From NCBI GenBank assembly GCA_910587295.1, contig CAJULP010000001.1:1-36091 (forward strand): DNA of 36,091 bases. Reading direction: 5' to 3'. The translations under genes and the position numbers were made by a program. Numbering within the stretch: position 1 is the first letter of the stretch; every line of letters begins with the position of its first letter. The notes beneath the pieces are model-generated. The model was not told the origin of the DNA. It saw only the letters and a list, made by a program, of their open reading frames with translations, and did no database searches. Origin of the DNA: an uncultured Lachnospiraceae bacterium. Its GTDB lineage: Bacteria; Bacillota; Clostridia; Lachnospirales; Lachnospiraceae. Below are positions 25,224 to 33,455 of the stretch, one piece after another.

Positions 25224-26708
25224 TTACGCAAAGGGATTCTCCGACTTATAAAGCATCCCTTTCGGCTGGTTAAAGCCAATCTCGTCCAATTCCACGCCGA
25301 TATACTTAAACACTTCAAACAGCGCTTTCCCATAATGGCCAAATGCAACCGCGCCATGGTGAGGGTAGTTCCCTTCGATCAAAACATGGCGGTAGAAACG
25401 GCCCATCTCAGGAATTGCAAATACACCAATGCCGCCGAAGGACTTGGCAGCAACCGGAAGCACTTCCCCGTGTGCAATGTAAGCCCTGAGCTTATTGTCA
25501 GCGGTAGACTGCAGGCGGTAGAATGTAATATCGCCAGGTACAATGTCGCCTTCCAAAGTTCCGTTGGTAACTTCAACCGGAAGGGATCTTGCCATGATCA
25601 TCTGGTTCTTCATGCTGCAGGAAGAAAGTTTTCTGGAACAGGTATTCCCACAGTGGAAGCCCATAAAGGTATCCTTGTGGGTGTAATCATATTTGCCCTT
25701 GATCGCCTCATCAAACATATCATCGGGAACCGTGTTATTGATATCAAGCAATGTCACAACATCATCACTTACCGCTGTTCCGATAAACTCGCTCAGGCAG
25801 CCGTAAATATCAACTTCACAGGATACCGGGATTCCCATGCCGGTAAGGCGGCTGTTTACATAGCAGGGCACAAACCCAAACTGTGTCTGGAACGCAGGCC
25901 AGCATTTACCGGCGATCGCAACATACTCGCGATATCCTTTGTGTGCTTCCACCCAGTCAAGAAGAGTCAGCTCGTACTGTGCCAGCTTCGCTAAAATTTC
26001 AGGCTTCTGATTGCCCCCGCCCAGTTCTTCTTCCATTTCTTTTACCTTAGCGGGAATCCTCTCATCGCCTTCGTGCTTGTTGAATGCTTCAAACAGATCC
26101 AGCTCAGAGTTTTCTTCAATCTCAACGCCTAAGTTATAAAGCTGCTTGATCGGCGCATTACATGCAAGGAAATTCAAAGGTCTTGGGCCGAAGCTGATGA
26201 TCTTAAGGCTCTTTAATCCAACGATAGCCCTTGCAATTGGTACAAATTCGTTGATCATGTCCGCACATTCCGCTGCCGTTCCTACCGGATACTCAGGGAT
26301 ATATGCCTTTACGTTGCGCAGTTTTAAGTTGTAACTTGCATTTAACATACCGCAGTAAGCGTCGCCCCGGCCGCCCACAAGGTCATTCTGGGATTCTTCC
26401 GCCGCTGCGACAAACATAGCCGGTCCGTCAAAATGCTTTGCAAGAAGCGTCTCGGAAATTTCAGGACCGAAGTTCCCAAGGTATACGCAAAGAGCGTTAC
26501 ACCCTTCCTTTTTGATGTCTTCCAACGCCTGTACCATGTGGATCTCACTTTCCACGATACAGATCGGGCATTCATAGATATCCGCCACGTCATATTTTGC
26601 TTTGTACGCCTCTACCAGCGCTTTCCTTCTGTTAACGGACAGAGATTCCGGGAAGCAGTCACGGCTCACCGCAACAATTCCGATTTTCACTTTGGGTAAA
26701 TTGTTCAT
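25224..26708 (-). CDS. L-fucose/L-arabinose isomerase-family protein
   Basis: 494-aa aldose-ketose isomerase-like protein. The C-terminal half carries a metal-site pattern like that of FucI/AraA: Glu298 in SCEVDIYG, Asp322 in LLDINN and His450/His451 in NYPHHGAVAFG. The first half is Rossmann-like (KIGIVAVSRDCFPESL; CVYLGNFGPE). It would convert an aldose such as L-arabinose, D-arabinose or L-fucose to the ketose; the exact sugar is not set by sequence. The ribosome site AGGAGG is 8 nt before the ATG. It is the last gene of a cassette after xylulokinase and a DUF4867 protein, which points to a pentose destined for the pentose phosphate pathway. The protein ends shortly before a strong hairpin. 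Confidence 0.88.
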   Translation of the reverse strand: MNNLPKVKIGIVAVSRDCFPESLSVNRRKALVEAYKAKYDVADIYECPICIVESEIHMVQALEDIKKEGCNALCVYLGNFGPEISETLLAKHFDGPAMFVAAAEESQNDLVGGRGDAYCGMLNASYNLKLRNVKAYIPEYPVGTAAECADMINEFVPIARAIVGLKSLKIISFGPRPLNFLACNAPIKQLYNLGVEIEENSELDLFEAFNKHEGDERIPAKVKEMEEELGGGNQKPEILAKLAQYELTLLDWVEAHKGYREYVAIAGKCWPAFQTQFGFVPCYVNSRLTGMGIPVSCEVDIYGCLSEFIGTAVSDDVVTLLDINNTVPDDMFDEAIKGKYDYTHKDTFMGFHCGNTCSRKLSSCSMKNQMIMARSLPVEVTNGTLEGDIVPGDITFYRLQSTADNKLRAYIAHGEVLPVAAKSFGGIGVFAIPEMGRFYRHVLIEGNYPHHGAVAFGHYGKALFEVFKYIGVELDEIGFNQPKGMLYKSENPFA

Positions 26709-26765
26709 TTTTCAATCCTCCTGTTTATGAAATAAACTGTTTATATGATAAAAATAATAGATCAC
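26709..26765 (-). other. Short leader with small hairpin before the isomerase gene
   Basis: The 57-bp gap holds a GTTTAT/ATAAAC hairpin with a 3-nt loop near 26723-26737, just upstream of the isomerase Shine-Dalgarno site. It is not a terminator and may set mRNA processing or translation level. No promoter is apparent. Confidence 0.3.
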
Positions 26766-27389
26766 TTAATCATTCACGCAGAGATTTTTTCCCACAAGGC
26801 CCATGGGGCTTCCCTCCGGCAGACCGCCTTCCGGATGGCCAAGAAGCCATTTGTTCTTTGCCGTCAAATGCCCGTCTTCTCCGCCTTCATGCTTTCCGCC
26901 AAGGTCTAAGTTGGTTCCTTTCGGAAGGACGATGGCAACCTTAAAGCCTTCACCATCCACTCCGCAGGGCGCATAATGAAGGGATGTGGCATAAACCTCC
27001 ACAGCCGTTCCTTTCGGCACCAAAAAAGCTTCCACCAAAGAAGTATCATAGGTAAAATCTTCCGTGATATCCTGCTGGCATCCCAGCATTAAGATGGCAT
27101 CCGTAGCCGCAACATTGATCTCAGAATCCCTGTGGTATTCCAATGCGTTTAACATGCAGTTATGGCCGTTGCAGTAACCAATCTGGATGGGCATTTCCCC
27201 ATAGGTTTTGACCGTCAATTCCTGCATTACCGGAAGGGCCTCAAGCTCCGGCATCCCCGGCACATACTCCACCCCTTCCGGAAGGGGCGTTACTTCCTCC
27301 AGAGCTTTAACCAGCCCGGAAAAATCAATGTCTTTTACCACCTTGCCATATTTTTTAAAACGTTCGTCCGTAACACTGTAAATCTTCAT
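26766..27389 (-). CDS. DUF4867-family cupin-like protein
   Basis: 207-aa protein resembling DUF4867, a family without an established function that in Lachnospiraceae tends to lie by sugar isomerases and xylulokinases. Seen: a beta-rich pattern, a probable metal site at LEYHRDSE (Glu84, His86, Glu90) with His76 before it, and His138 in YATSLHYAPCGVDGEG, spaced like the two cupin motifs. The C-terminus is rich in Gly, Pro and His (LGGKHEGGEDGH). No signal peptide. The ribosome site is AGAGGGAAG. It sits between xylulokinase and the isomerase. Inference: a metal-dependent sugar epimerase, isomerase or ring-opening activity for the same pentose. The family name is from memory of the pattern. Confidence 0.75.
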   Translation of the reverse strand: MKIYSVTDERFKKYGKVVKDIDFSGLVKALEEVTPLPEGVEYVPGMPELEALPVMQELTVKTYGEMPIQIGYCNGHNCMLNALEYHRDSEINVAATDAILMLGCQQDITEDFTYDTSLVEAFLVPKGTAVEVYATSLHYAPCGVDGEGFKVAIVLPKGTNLDLGGKHEGGEDGHLTAKNKWLLGHPEGGLPEGSPMGLVGKNLCVND

Positions 27390-27439
27390 ACTTCCCTCTT
27401 TTCCGCACTGTTTTCCGTGCCATGATCTTGATTGCCTGT

Positions 27440-28909
27440 CTACTTTATGATCTCAAACAAAGGCTTGCAGACAGGATAAATCTCCTTAAACTGCCGATAT
27501 CTTGCCTCGTATTTTTCTACCAGCTCCTGCTCCGGTTCTACCGTGTCGATGATCTTCACGATCTTTTCCGCCGCCGCTTCCACGTTCTCATATTCACCAC
27601 AGGCAACAGCCGCAAGCATAGCGCCGCCTAACGCAGGACCTTCCTCGCTTTCGATCACGTCCACTTTCAAATTCAGGATATTGGCGATCATCTTTTTCCA
27701 AAGTGGACTCTTTGCGCCGCCGCCGCAGATCTTCGTCCTCTCTAACCGGATCCCTAAGGATTTGGCTACCTCAAGGGAATCCCTGAGAGCAAAGGCAACC
27801 CCTTCTAATACCGCCTGGGTCATATCCGCCCTGGAAGTATCCATGGTCATGCCGATAAACGTTCCTCTGGCGTTGGGGTTATTATGAGGTGAGCGCTCAC
27901 CCATCAGATAAGGCAGGAAATACACATGATTCTCCCCAAGCTTTTCAATGCCCTCCTGCTCCCTGGCATACTGATCCGTGCCTACAATGTCCTCCATCCA
28001 CCATTTGTTGCAGGATGCGGCGCTCAGCATGCATCCCATCAGGTGGTAATTCCCGTCTGCATGGGCAAAAGCATGAAGCGCATTAAATTTATCCACCCCG
28101 AAGTTTTTAGAGGAAATGAAAATCGTACCGCTGGTCCCTAAGGAAATGTTGCACATCCCTTCTCCTACCGTTCCGGTTCCTACCGCTGCCGCCGCATTAT
28201 CTCCTGCTCCTGCCGCCACCTTGACAGTTCCCGGAATGCCAAGCTCCGACGCAATCTCGTCCGTCACGGTTCCCACGCACTCATAGCTTTCAAAAAGCTT
28301 GGGAAGCATATCTACGGTGATTCCGCAGATTTCACACATTTCTTTCGACCAGCAGCGGTTTTTCACATCCAGAAGCAGCATACCGGAAGCATCGGACACA
28401 TCCGTGCAGTGGACCCCGGTCAGCTTATACGCAATATAATCCTTAGGAAGCATGATCTTAGCAATCCTTGCAAAATTCTCCGGCTCCTTATTCTTGACCC
28501 ATAAGATCTTAGGTGCGGTAAAACCGGTAAAAGCAATATTAGCCGTATATTCGGAAAGCTTATCCTTCCCGATCACGTTATTTAAGTAATCGCACTCTTC
28601 AAACGTCCTTCCGTCATTCCACAAAAGCGCCGGCCGGATCACTTCGTCATCCGTATCCAGGATCACCAGCCCGTGCATCTGGCCGCCAAAGCTGATTCCC
28701 GCCACCTGGCTTTTATCCACATCTGCGATCAGTTCTTTGATTCCTTCCATGGTTTTGGCAAACCAGTCCTCCGGCTTTTGCTCAGACCACCCCGGATTCG
28801 GGAAATAAATGGGATATTCCTTCGATACAATCTTCCGGATCTTCCCTTCCCCATCCATCAAAAGCAGCTTGACGGCGCTGGTGCCCAAATCAACACCTAT
28901 GTACAACAT
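27440..28909 (-). CDS. xylB: Xylulokinase, FGGY family
   Basis: 489-aa FGGY-family kinase that phosphorylates D-xylulose to xylulose 5-phosphate, the entry to the pentose phosphate pathway. Seen: MLYIGVDLGTSAVKLLLMD (actin-like phosphate 1 motif), ISFGGQMHGLVILD, which marks XylB-type members, WNDGRT, the AGAGDNAAAAVGTG loop and ICGGGAKSPLWKKMIANIL, the adenosine motif. The frame is open to 28996, but that extension crosses the promoter at 28974-29002; the ATG at 28909 has GGAGGGG just upstream. It is the first gene of the xylB-DUF4867-isomerase operon. The kinase could accept another ketopentose such as ribulose, given the isomerase it is paired with. Confidence 0.93.
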   Translation of the reverse strand: MLYIGVDLGTSAVKLLLMDGEGKIRKIVSKEYPIYFPNPGWSEQKPEDWFAKTMEGIKELIADVDKSQVAGISFGGQMHGLVILDTDDEVIRPALLWNDGRTFEECDYLNNVIGKDKLSEYTANIAFTGFTAPKILWVKNKEPENFARIAKIMLPKDYIAYKLTGVHCTDVSDASGMLLLDVKNRCWSKEMCEICGITVDMLPKLFESYECVGTVTDEIASELGIPGTVKVAAGAGDNAAAAVGTGTVGEGMCNISLGTSGTIFISSKNFGVDKFNALHAFAHADGNYHLMGCMLSAASCNKWWMEDIVGTDQYAREQEGIEKLGENHVYFLPYLMGERSPHNNPNARGTFIGMTMDTSRADMTQAVLEGVAFALRDSLEVAKSLGIRLERTKICGGGAKSPLWKKMIANILNLKVDVIESEEGPALGGAMLAAVACGEYENVEAAAEKIVKIIDTVEPEQELVEKYEARYRQFKEIYPVCKPLFEIIK

Positions 28910-28923
28910 TGCACCCCTCCATT

Positions 28924-28950
28924 CCTGCCCAGCCCAAAGATTGGGGCAGG
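28924..28950 (-). promoter_or_regulatory. Leader hairpin before xylB
   Basis: In the minus-strand transcript CCTGCCC and GGGCAGG form a 7-bp stem with a 13-nt loop; an inner CCCAA/TTGGG pairing is an alternative. It ends 3 nt before the xylB Shine-Dalgarno site (28914-28920). The 5' arm begins with CCCCT, which could instead pair with AGGGG of that site. Confidence 0.4.
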
Positions 28951-28973
28951 GGCATTTCTCTTTCTTTTTATCC

Positions 28974-29002
28974 ATTATACTCAATTCCCGCCACAATCAC
29001 AA
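28974..29002 (-). promoter_or_regulatory. Promoter of the xylB-DUF4867-isomerase operon
   Basis: On the minus strand TTGTGA (28997-29002), a 17-nt spacer, and a perfect TATAAT (28974-28979). A 44-bp palindrome ends 18 bp upstream of the -35. Confidence 0.75.
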
Positions 29003-29019
29003 CCGGACATTTTAAATAT

Positions 29020-29063
29020 ATTAGCAGGTCAAAATTATGTACATGTAATCTTGACCTGCTAAT
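29020..29063. promoter_or_regulatory. 44-bp nested palindrome between uxuB and xylB
   Basis: Perfect 13-bp arms, ATTAGCAGGTCAA (29020-29032) and TTGACCTGCTAAT (29051-29063), enclose an 18-nt centre that itself contains ATTA...TAAT and the palindrome ATGTACAT. It lies 34 bp past the uxuB stop and 18 bp before the xylB -35. No run of T follows on either strand, so it is a poor terminator and a good operator candidate. Confidence 0.55.
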
Positions 29064-29096
29064 TTAACAGTCAGTGGCATTTTTTACAAGAGACTG

Positions 29097-30707
29097 CTAT
29101 ACATATTTTTTTAAAGTTTCCCTAACTGCCCCTTTTCCTTTCGTCAATTCCTTTAAGCAGCCGCAGACTTTTCCCGCAAGCCCTGCCTCATAAAGGTCCA
29201 CGCCAAAAATCTGCTCCTTTTTCAAAAGTTCCGCCACAAAGGGCTCCACATCCATATCTTTCCCCAGTTCCAGACCTGCCACATAAGGGCACACAGTATC
29301 AAGGAGCGGATCCGGACTTAACGTAAAGGGATTCCCCTGATCGTCTACGGCCATCAGATACCGGAGCCATCCGGCAAATACCAGAGGGATCATCTCAAGG
29401 CTTTTCACATCCAGTTCCGTAGATTTCCGATAAGCTTTCACCGTCTCCCCAAACCGGATTGCAAGCTTTTGAGAGGTATCCGTGGCAATCCTCCAAGGGG
29501 TATCGGGCATAAAGGGGTTAGGGAAACGCACCTGCAATACCGTATCGATAAATGCCTTCGGGTCAAGGATTCCCGGATTGACCACCACCGGAAGCCCTTC
29601 CGTGTATCCGATCCGTCCTACCAGCTTTACCAGCTCCGGATCTTTTAACTCATCGGAAATCTTTTGATAGCCCAGAAGGCAGCCATACACCGCCAACGCC
29701 GTATGAAGAGGATTTAAGCAGGTACATACCTTCATTTTTTCCACCTTGTCAACAGTCTCCCGTTCCGTAAAAATAACGCCCCCTGCTTCCAGTTTGGGCC
29801 GGCCGGCCGGAAATGCGTCTTCAACCACCAGATACTCACATTCTTCCGCATTGACAAAAGGCGCAACATAAGTATTTTTAGAAGTGACTACGGGCTCTAA
29901 CCCTTCCACACCATCCTCTTTTAAAATCTGCTCCACGGAAGCGTCGGGCCTTGGCGTGATCTTATCGATCATCGTCCAGGGGAAGCTGACCTTTTCCCGG
30001 TCATCCACATAAGAAACAAAACCTTCCTCTGCCTTCCCGTTTTTCACCCATTCCCTGGCAAAGGCGCTGATGGCCGCATAAAGCTTATCCCCATTGTGGG
30101 AACAGTTGTCCGTGCTGACCATGGCAAGGGGCTTTTGTCCTGCCTGATAACGGGCATAAAGAAGCGCCGCCACTTTTCCCATATAACCGGAAGGCGCATC
30201 CGGTCCATTTTTAAAATCTTCTTCCACAGAAGGAAGCACCTCTCCCTTGCCGTCCACAAGGCTGTATCCCTTTTCCGTGATGGTAAAGGTGCACATCTGC
30301 AGGGAATCTTTTCCGAAGATCTCCTTCATCCGGCCAAACTCTGTCCGGTTCCCTGAATCCAGCGCCAGGGATTCCACGACGCTTCCGATCACCGTCTTTT
30401 CCACGTTTCCGTCAGCCTTTAATGTAACTGCAATATTATAATCATCATGGGGGCGGTTCATCTTTTCAATGATCTCATAATCGAATCCTTCCGCCGCAAT
30501 AAGCCCCCTGTCCATGATTCCTTCGTTTAACAGCTTCTGCACCACATTGGCAAGAAATGCCTTAAAAATATTGCCGGCTCCAAAATGAACCCATACCGGG
30601 TCTTCAGCCGTCTTTTCCTTTACCTTTTCCCGGTCAAACTCCGGCAGCGCATAGCCTGCCTTTTCCCATGCCTGCCTGTCCTTTAATCCTTCTGCATCCA
30701 GTCTCAT
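29097..30707 (-). CDS. uxuB: D-fructuronate reductase / mannonate oxidoreductase
   Basis: 536-aa mannitol-dehydrogenase-family enzyme that reversibly reduces D-fructuronate to D-mannonate with NADH, a step in hexuronate catabolism. Seen: VWVHFGAGNIFKAF, the dinucleotide-binding GXGXXX region near the start; VSTDNCSHNG; the family block LNPLHTALAVYGCLLGY; and GILDPKAFIDTVLQVRFPNPFMPDTPWRIATDTSQKL, key part RFPNPFMPDTPWRI. The start at 30707 overlaps the uxuA stop by ATGA, which implies translational coupling; AAAGGAG lies upstream. The longer frame to 30740 is within uxuA and is rejected. Its neighbour uxuA encodes the next step. Other mannitol-type dehydrogenases share this fold, but the uxuA pairing settles the role. 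Confidence 0.93.
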   Translation of the reverse strand: MRLDAEGLKDRQAWEKAGYALPEFDREKVKEKTAEDPVWVHFGAGNIFKAFLANVVQKLLNEGIMDRGLIAAEGFDYEIIEKMNRPHDDYNIAVTLKADGNVEKTVIGSVVESLALDSGNRTEFGRMKEIFGKDSLQMCTFTITEKGYSLVDGKGEVLPSVEEDFKNGPDAPSGYMGKVAALLYARYQAGQKPLAMVSTDNCSHNGDKLYAAISAFAREWVKNGKAEEGFVSYVDDREKVSFPWTMIDKITPRPDASVEQILKEDGVEGLEPVVTSKNTYVAPFVNAEECEYLVVEDAFPAGRPKLEAGGVIFTERETVDKVEKMKVCTCLNPLHTALAVYGCLLGYQKISDELKDPELVKLVGRIGYTEGLPVVVNPGILDPKAFIDTVLQVRFPNPFMPDTPWRIATDTSQKLAIRFGETVKAYRKSTELDVKSLEMIPLVFAGWLRYLMAVDDQGNPFTLSPDPLLDTVCPYVAGLELGKDMDVEPFVAELLKKEQIFGVDLYEAGLAGKVCGCLKELTKGKGAVRETLKKYV

Positions 30708-31777
30708 TTCCTTTCCGCTCCTTTCGTGATGGCCTCCCAAAGCCCGTTCAGATATGCAGCTCCAAGAGCCCGGTCATACAGCCCGTATCCTGGCATTGCC
30801 ACCTCATCCCAGATCATTCTTCCATGGTCCGGCCGAATGGGGCCTTCAAAACCGGTATCATAAAGCGCCTTCATGATCTCATACATATCAAAACTCCCGT
30901 CGGAGGATAAATGAGCCGCCTCTTCAAAGTTATCCGGAGTGATAAATTTCAGGTTCCGCACATGCGCAAAATGAATCCTGCCCTTTAAAGAACGGATCAT
31001 ATCCGGCAGGTCATTTTCCAGATTGGTTCCATAAGAACCGGAGCAGAAAGTTACGCCGTTATGCGGGTCATCCACCATCTTCATCATCCGCAGGATATTT
31101 TCTTTATTGATGATGATCCTGGGAAGCCCGAACACACTCCATGCCGGGTCGTCAGGGTGGATCGCCATCTTAATGTCATACTGGTTGCAGACCGGCATGA
31201 TCTTTTCAAGGAAGTATTTCAGATTGGCAAACAGTTTTTCCCCGTCGATATCCTTGTACATTGCAAACAGTTCCTTCACCTTTGCCATCCGCTCCGGCTC
31301 CCAGCCCGGCATCACCGCACCGTTGGTATCCCCTGCGATAGATTCAAACATCTTCTCCGGATCAAGGGCATCCACTGCCGCCTGGGTATAGGCAAGCACC
31401 GTTGAACCGTCGGGCCTTACCCTGGCAAGCTCGGTCCTGGTCCAGTCAAACACCGGCATGAAATTGTAGCACACCAGATGAATGTCCTCTTTCCCCAGAT
31501 TTTCAAGGGTTTCGATGTAATTTGCGATATATTGGTCACGGTTCCCTGCTCCCGTCTTAATGTCGTCGTGGATGTTCACGCTCTCAATCCCCGAAATATG
31601 CAGTCCTGCTGCCTCCACTTCGTCCTTTAAGGCACGAATCCGCTCCCTGCTCCATACTTCTCCCGGCGCCGTGTCATAAAGGGTAGTGATCACTCCCGTC
31701 ACTCCCGGAATCTGCCGGATCTGTTTTAACGTAACCGTATCAAACCTGCTCCCGTACCATCTAAGTGTCATTTCCAT
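30704..31777 (-). CDS. uxuA: Mannonate dehydratase
   Basis: 357-aa enzyme that dehydrates D-mannonate to 2-keto-3-deoxy-D-gluconate, the product then entering the Entner-Doudoroff branch. It has the TIM-barrel pattern of the UxuA family: MEMTLRWYGSRFDTV, PGVTGVITTLYD, CYNFMPVFDWTRTEL, MAIHPDDPAWSVFGLPRI, FCSGSYGTN, HFAHVRNL and IRPDHGRMIWDE, with the histidine and aspartate metal ligands in the last blocks. The length is normal. The start has GGCGGA at about 9 nt. It is the first gene of the uxuA-uxuB operon, with a 4-bp overlap to uxuB, and is divergent from an AraC-family gene. An isomerase (UxaC) and the kdgK/kdgA enzymes are not in this window. Confidence 0.95.
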   Translation of the reverse strand: MEMTLRWYGSRFDTVTLKQIRQIPGVTGVITTLYDTAPGEVWSRERIRALKDEVEAAGLHISGIESVNIHDDIKTGAGNRDQYIANYIETLENLGKEDIHLVCYNFMPVFDWTRTELARVRPDGSTVLAYTQAAVDALDPEKMFESIAGDTNGAVMPGWEPERMAKVKELFAMYKDIDGEKLFANLKYFLEKIMPVCNQYDIKMAIHPDDPAWSVFGLPRIIINKENILRMMKMVDDPHNGVTFCSGSYGTNLENDLPDMIRSLKGRIHFAHVRNLKFITPDNFEEAAHLSSDGSFDMYEIMKALYDTGFEGPIRPDHGRMIWDEVAMPGYGLYDRALGAAYLNGLWEAITKGAERK

Positions 31778-31916
31778 AGTTATAATCCGCCTTTCCGCAC
31801 TTTTAATTTCTTATTTCTATTATAATAAACCCTGCCGGAAAAGCCATTGACAGGGTTGTTGCATCCATTGCAAAAGTTGCGGTATTATGGTATCTTAAAG
31901 AAAAAGAGGTATCAAC
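31778..31916. promoter_or_regulatory. uxuA-araC divergent control region
   Basis: The 139-bp divergent spacer has TATAAT for uxuA on the minus strand (near 31820) with a poor -35, and TTGCAT-18-TATTAT for the araC gene on the plus strand. Two 18-bp direct repeats sit at 31844-31861 and 31865-31882 with a 21-bp period, sharing CCATTGnnAnnGTTGnnG. Such 21-bp spacing is the classical arrangement for AraC-family dimers. The uxuA -35 is weak, as expected for an activated promoter. Confidence 0.55.
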
Positions 31917-32783
31917 ATGAAAAGAAATCTGGAAACACGCTTTCAGCCAAGACAATATATGCTCTCGGAGGATTTTGAGCTTTATTACTACAATGACCTT
32001 AACCTTCCAAAAGTAGACCTCCATTCCCATGATTACTATGAGTTTTATTTTTTTCTGGAGGGGGATGTGAGCATCCAGATCGGGCAGGAAACTTTTCCGG
32101 TCAGATACGGGGATGTGATGCTGATCCCGCCTCATATCTCCCACCGCCCCATCATCCACAGCACCGATATTCCCTATCGGCGTTTTGTGCTCTGGATCAG
32201 CCAGGAGTACTGCCGGCATCTTGCCGGCATTTCCCCGGATTATCTATACCTGATGTCATACGTGGAAAAAAGAAAGAAATACATTTTTCACAATGACCAG
32301 ATCACCTTTAACGCTCTCCAATCCCAGACCATGCGCCTGATTGGGGAAATGAATGCAAGCCGCTTCGGCAAAATGGCCCAGATCTCCCTGTATGTAAATG
32401 AACTGGTCCTTTTTTTAAACCGCATTGTATACGAACAAAACACGCCCAAAGATAAGAAACCGGAAAACTTCCTGTATCAAAACCTGATCTTTTACATTGA
32501 AGACCATTTGGACAAAGAATTGTCGCTGGACCTTCTGGCAAAAGAATTTTTCGTCAGTAAATATCACATCGCCCATGTATTTAAGGACCATCTTGGCATG
32601 TCCATCCATCAGTATATCACCAAAAAACGCCTGGCGCTTTGCCGTGAAGCCATTCTTGGCGAAATGAGCATCACTCAGGCTTACCAGACGTTTGGTTTCG
32701 GTGATTATTCCAGTTTTTACCGCGCTTTTAAAAAGGAATACGGCATCTCCCCCAGAGATTTCAAGGACATGCAGATGAAGTAA
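31917..32783 (+). CDS. AraC-family transcriptional regulator
   Basis: 288-aa AraC/XylS regulator, divergent from uxuA. The N-terminal cupin sensor (about 30-90) reads DLHSHDYYEFYFFLEGDVSIQ and RYGDVMLIPPHISHRP, with the two histidine-containing cupin motifs. The C-terminal double helix-turn-helix (about 190-285) includes LDLLAKEFFVSKYHIAHVFKDHLG and QAYQTFGFGDYSSFYRAFKKEYG. The ribosome site is AGAGGT. Its adjacency to uxuAB and the tandem 18-mer sites between them make it the probable regulator of hexuronate use. It ends 6 bp before the metI stop. Confidence 0.93.
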   Translation: MKRNLETRFQPRQYMLSEDFELYYYNDLNLPKVDLHSHDYYEFYFFLEGDVSIQIGQETFPVRYGDVMLIPPHISHRPIIHSTDIPYRRFVLWISQEYCRHLAGISPDYLYLMSYVEKRKKYIFHNDQITFNALQSQTMRLIGEMNASRFGKMAQISLYVNELVLFLNRIVYEQNTPKDKKPENFLYQNLIFYIEDHLDKELSLDLLAKEFFVSKYHIAHVFKDHLGMSIHQYITKKRLALCREAILGEMSITQAYQTFGFGDYSSFYRAFKKEYGISPRDFKDMQMK

Positions 32784-32789
32784 TTCCGG

Positions 32790-33455
32790 CTATCCGGTAA
32801 TCCTCCGGTCAAGCTTTTTAGACAATCTGGTTCCGATCCACTGCAGGACTTGCACCAAAAGCACCAAAAGCACTACCGTAACGATCATAATATCCGCCTG
32901 ATACCTGCGGTATCCGTACTGGATGGCAATATCCCCCAGGCCGCCGCCCCCTACCACGCCTGCCATAGCGGAATATCCTAAAATCGTTCCAAGGGCAATG
33001 GTTCCCCCTACGATCAGAGATGTCCTTGCCTCCGCAAGGAGCACCTTCCAGATGATCGTTCCAATCCCTGCGCCCATGCTCTGGGCCGCTTCGATCACCC
33101 CATGATCCACTTCCAGAAGAGAGGATTCCACCAGTCTTGCCACAAAAGGCGCCGCCGCCAATGACAACGGAACAATAGTGGCAGTGGCCCCATAGCTTCT
33201 TCCCACCACCCAGCGAGTAAAGGGAATCACCAGCATCAGCAGGATCAAAAACGGAATACTCCTTACGATATTAACCACCACATCCATAACTTTATATAAA
33301 ACCTTATTCGGCTTTAAGCCTCCCGGTGCCGTGACCACCAGTGCGATTCCCATGGGAAGGCCCAAAAGATATGCGATCAGAGTGGAGACCAGCGTCATAT
33401 AAAGGGTTGCCCCCGTTCCTTTTACGATCATCATGATTACCTGACTATCCCACAT
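32790..33455 (-). CDS. metI: Methionine ABC transporter permease
   Basis: 221-aa membrane permease of the MetI family, part of a methionine (or methionine-derivative) importer. Seen: about five hydrophobic helices, and the cytoplasmic loop VIEAAQSMGAGIGTIIWKVLLAEARTSL that contacts the ATPase, followed by the family signature GTILGYSAMAGVVGGGGLGDIAI. Its ATG lies inside the end of metN (11-bp overlap), suggesting coupled translation. It is preceded by GGAGGAG. The solute-binding partner MetQ is not present downstream, where an AraC gene ends. Confidence 0.93.
   Translation of the reverse strand: MWDSQVIMMIVKGTGATLYMTLVSTLIAYLLGLPMGIALVVTAPGGLKPNKVLYKVMDVVVNIVRSIPFLILLMLVIPFTRWVVGRSYGATATIVPLSLAAAPFVARLVESSLLEVDHGVIEAAQSMGAGIGTIIWKVLLAEARTSLIVGGTIALGTILGYSAMAGVVGGGGLGDIAIQYGYRRYQADIMIVTVVLLVLLVQVLQWIGTRLSKKLDRRITG

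Noticed and set aside
28910..28996. Longer xylB start at 28996 (MWRELSIMDKK...)
   Set aside because: This part crosses the predicted promoter at 28974-29002 and has no ribosome site, while the ATG at 28909 has a good one and matches family starts.
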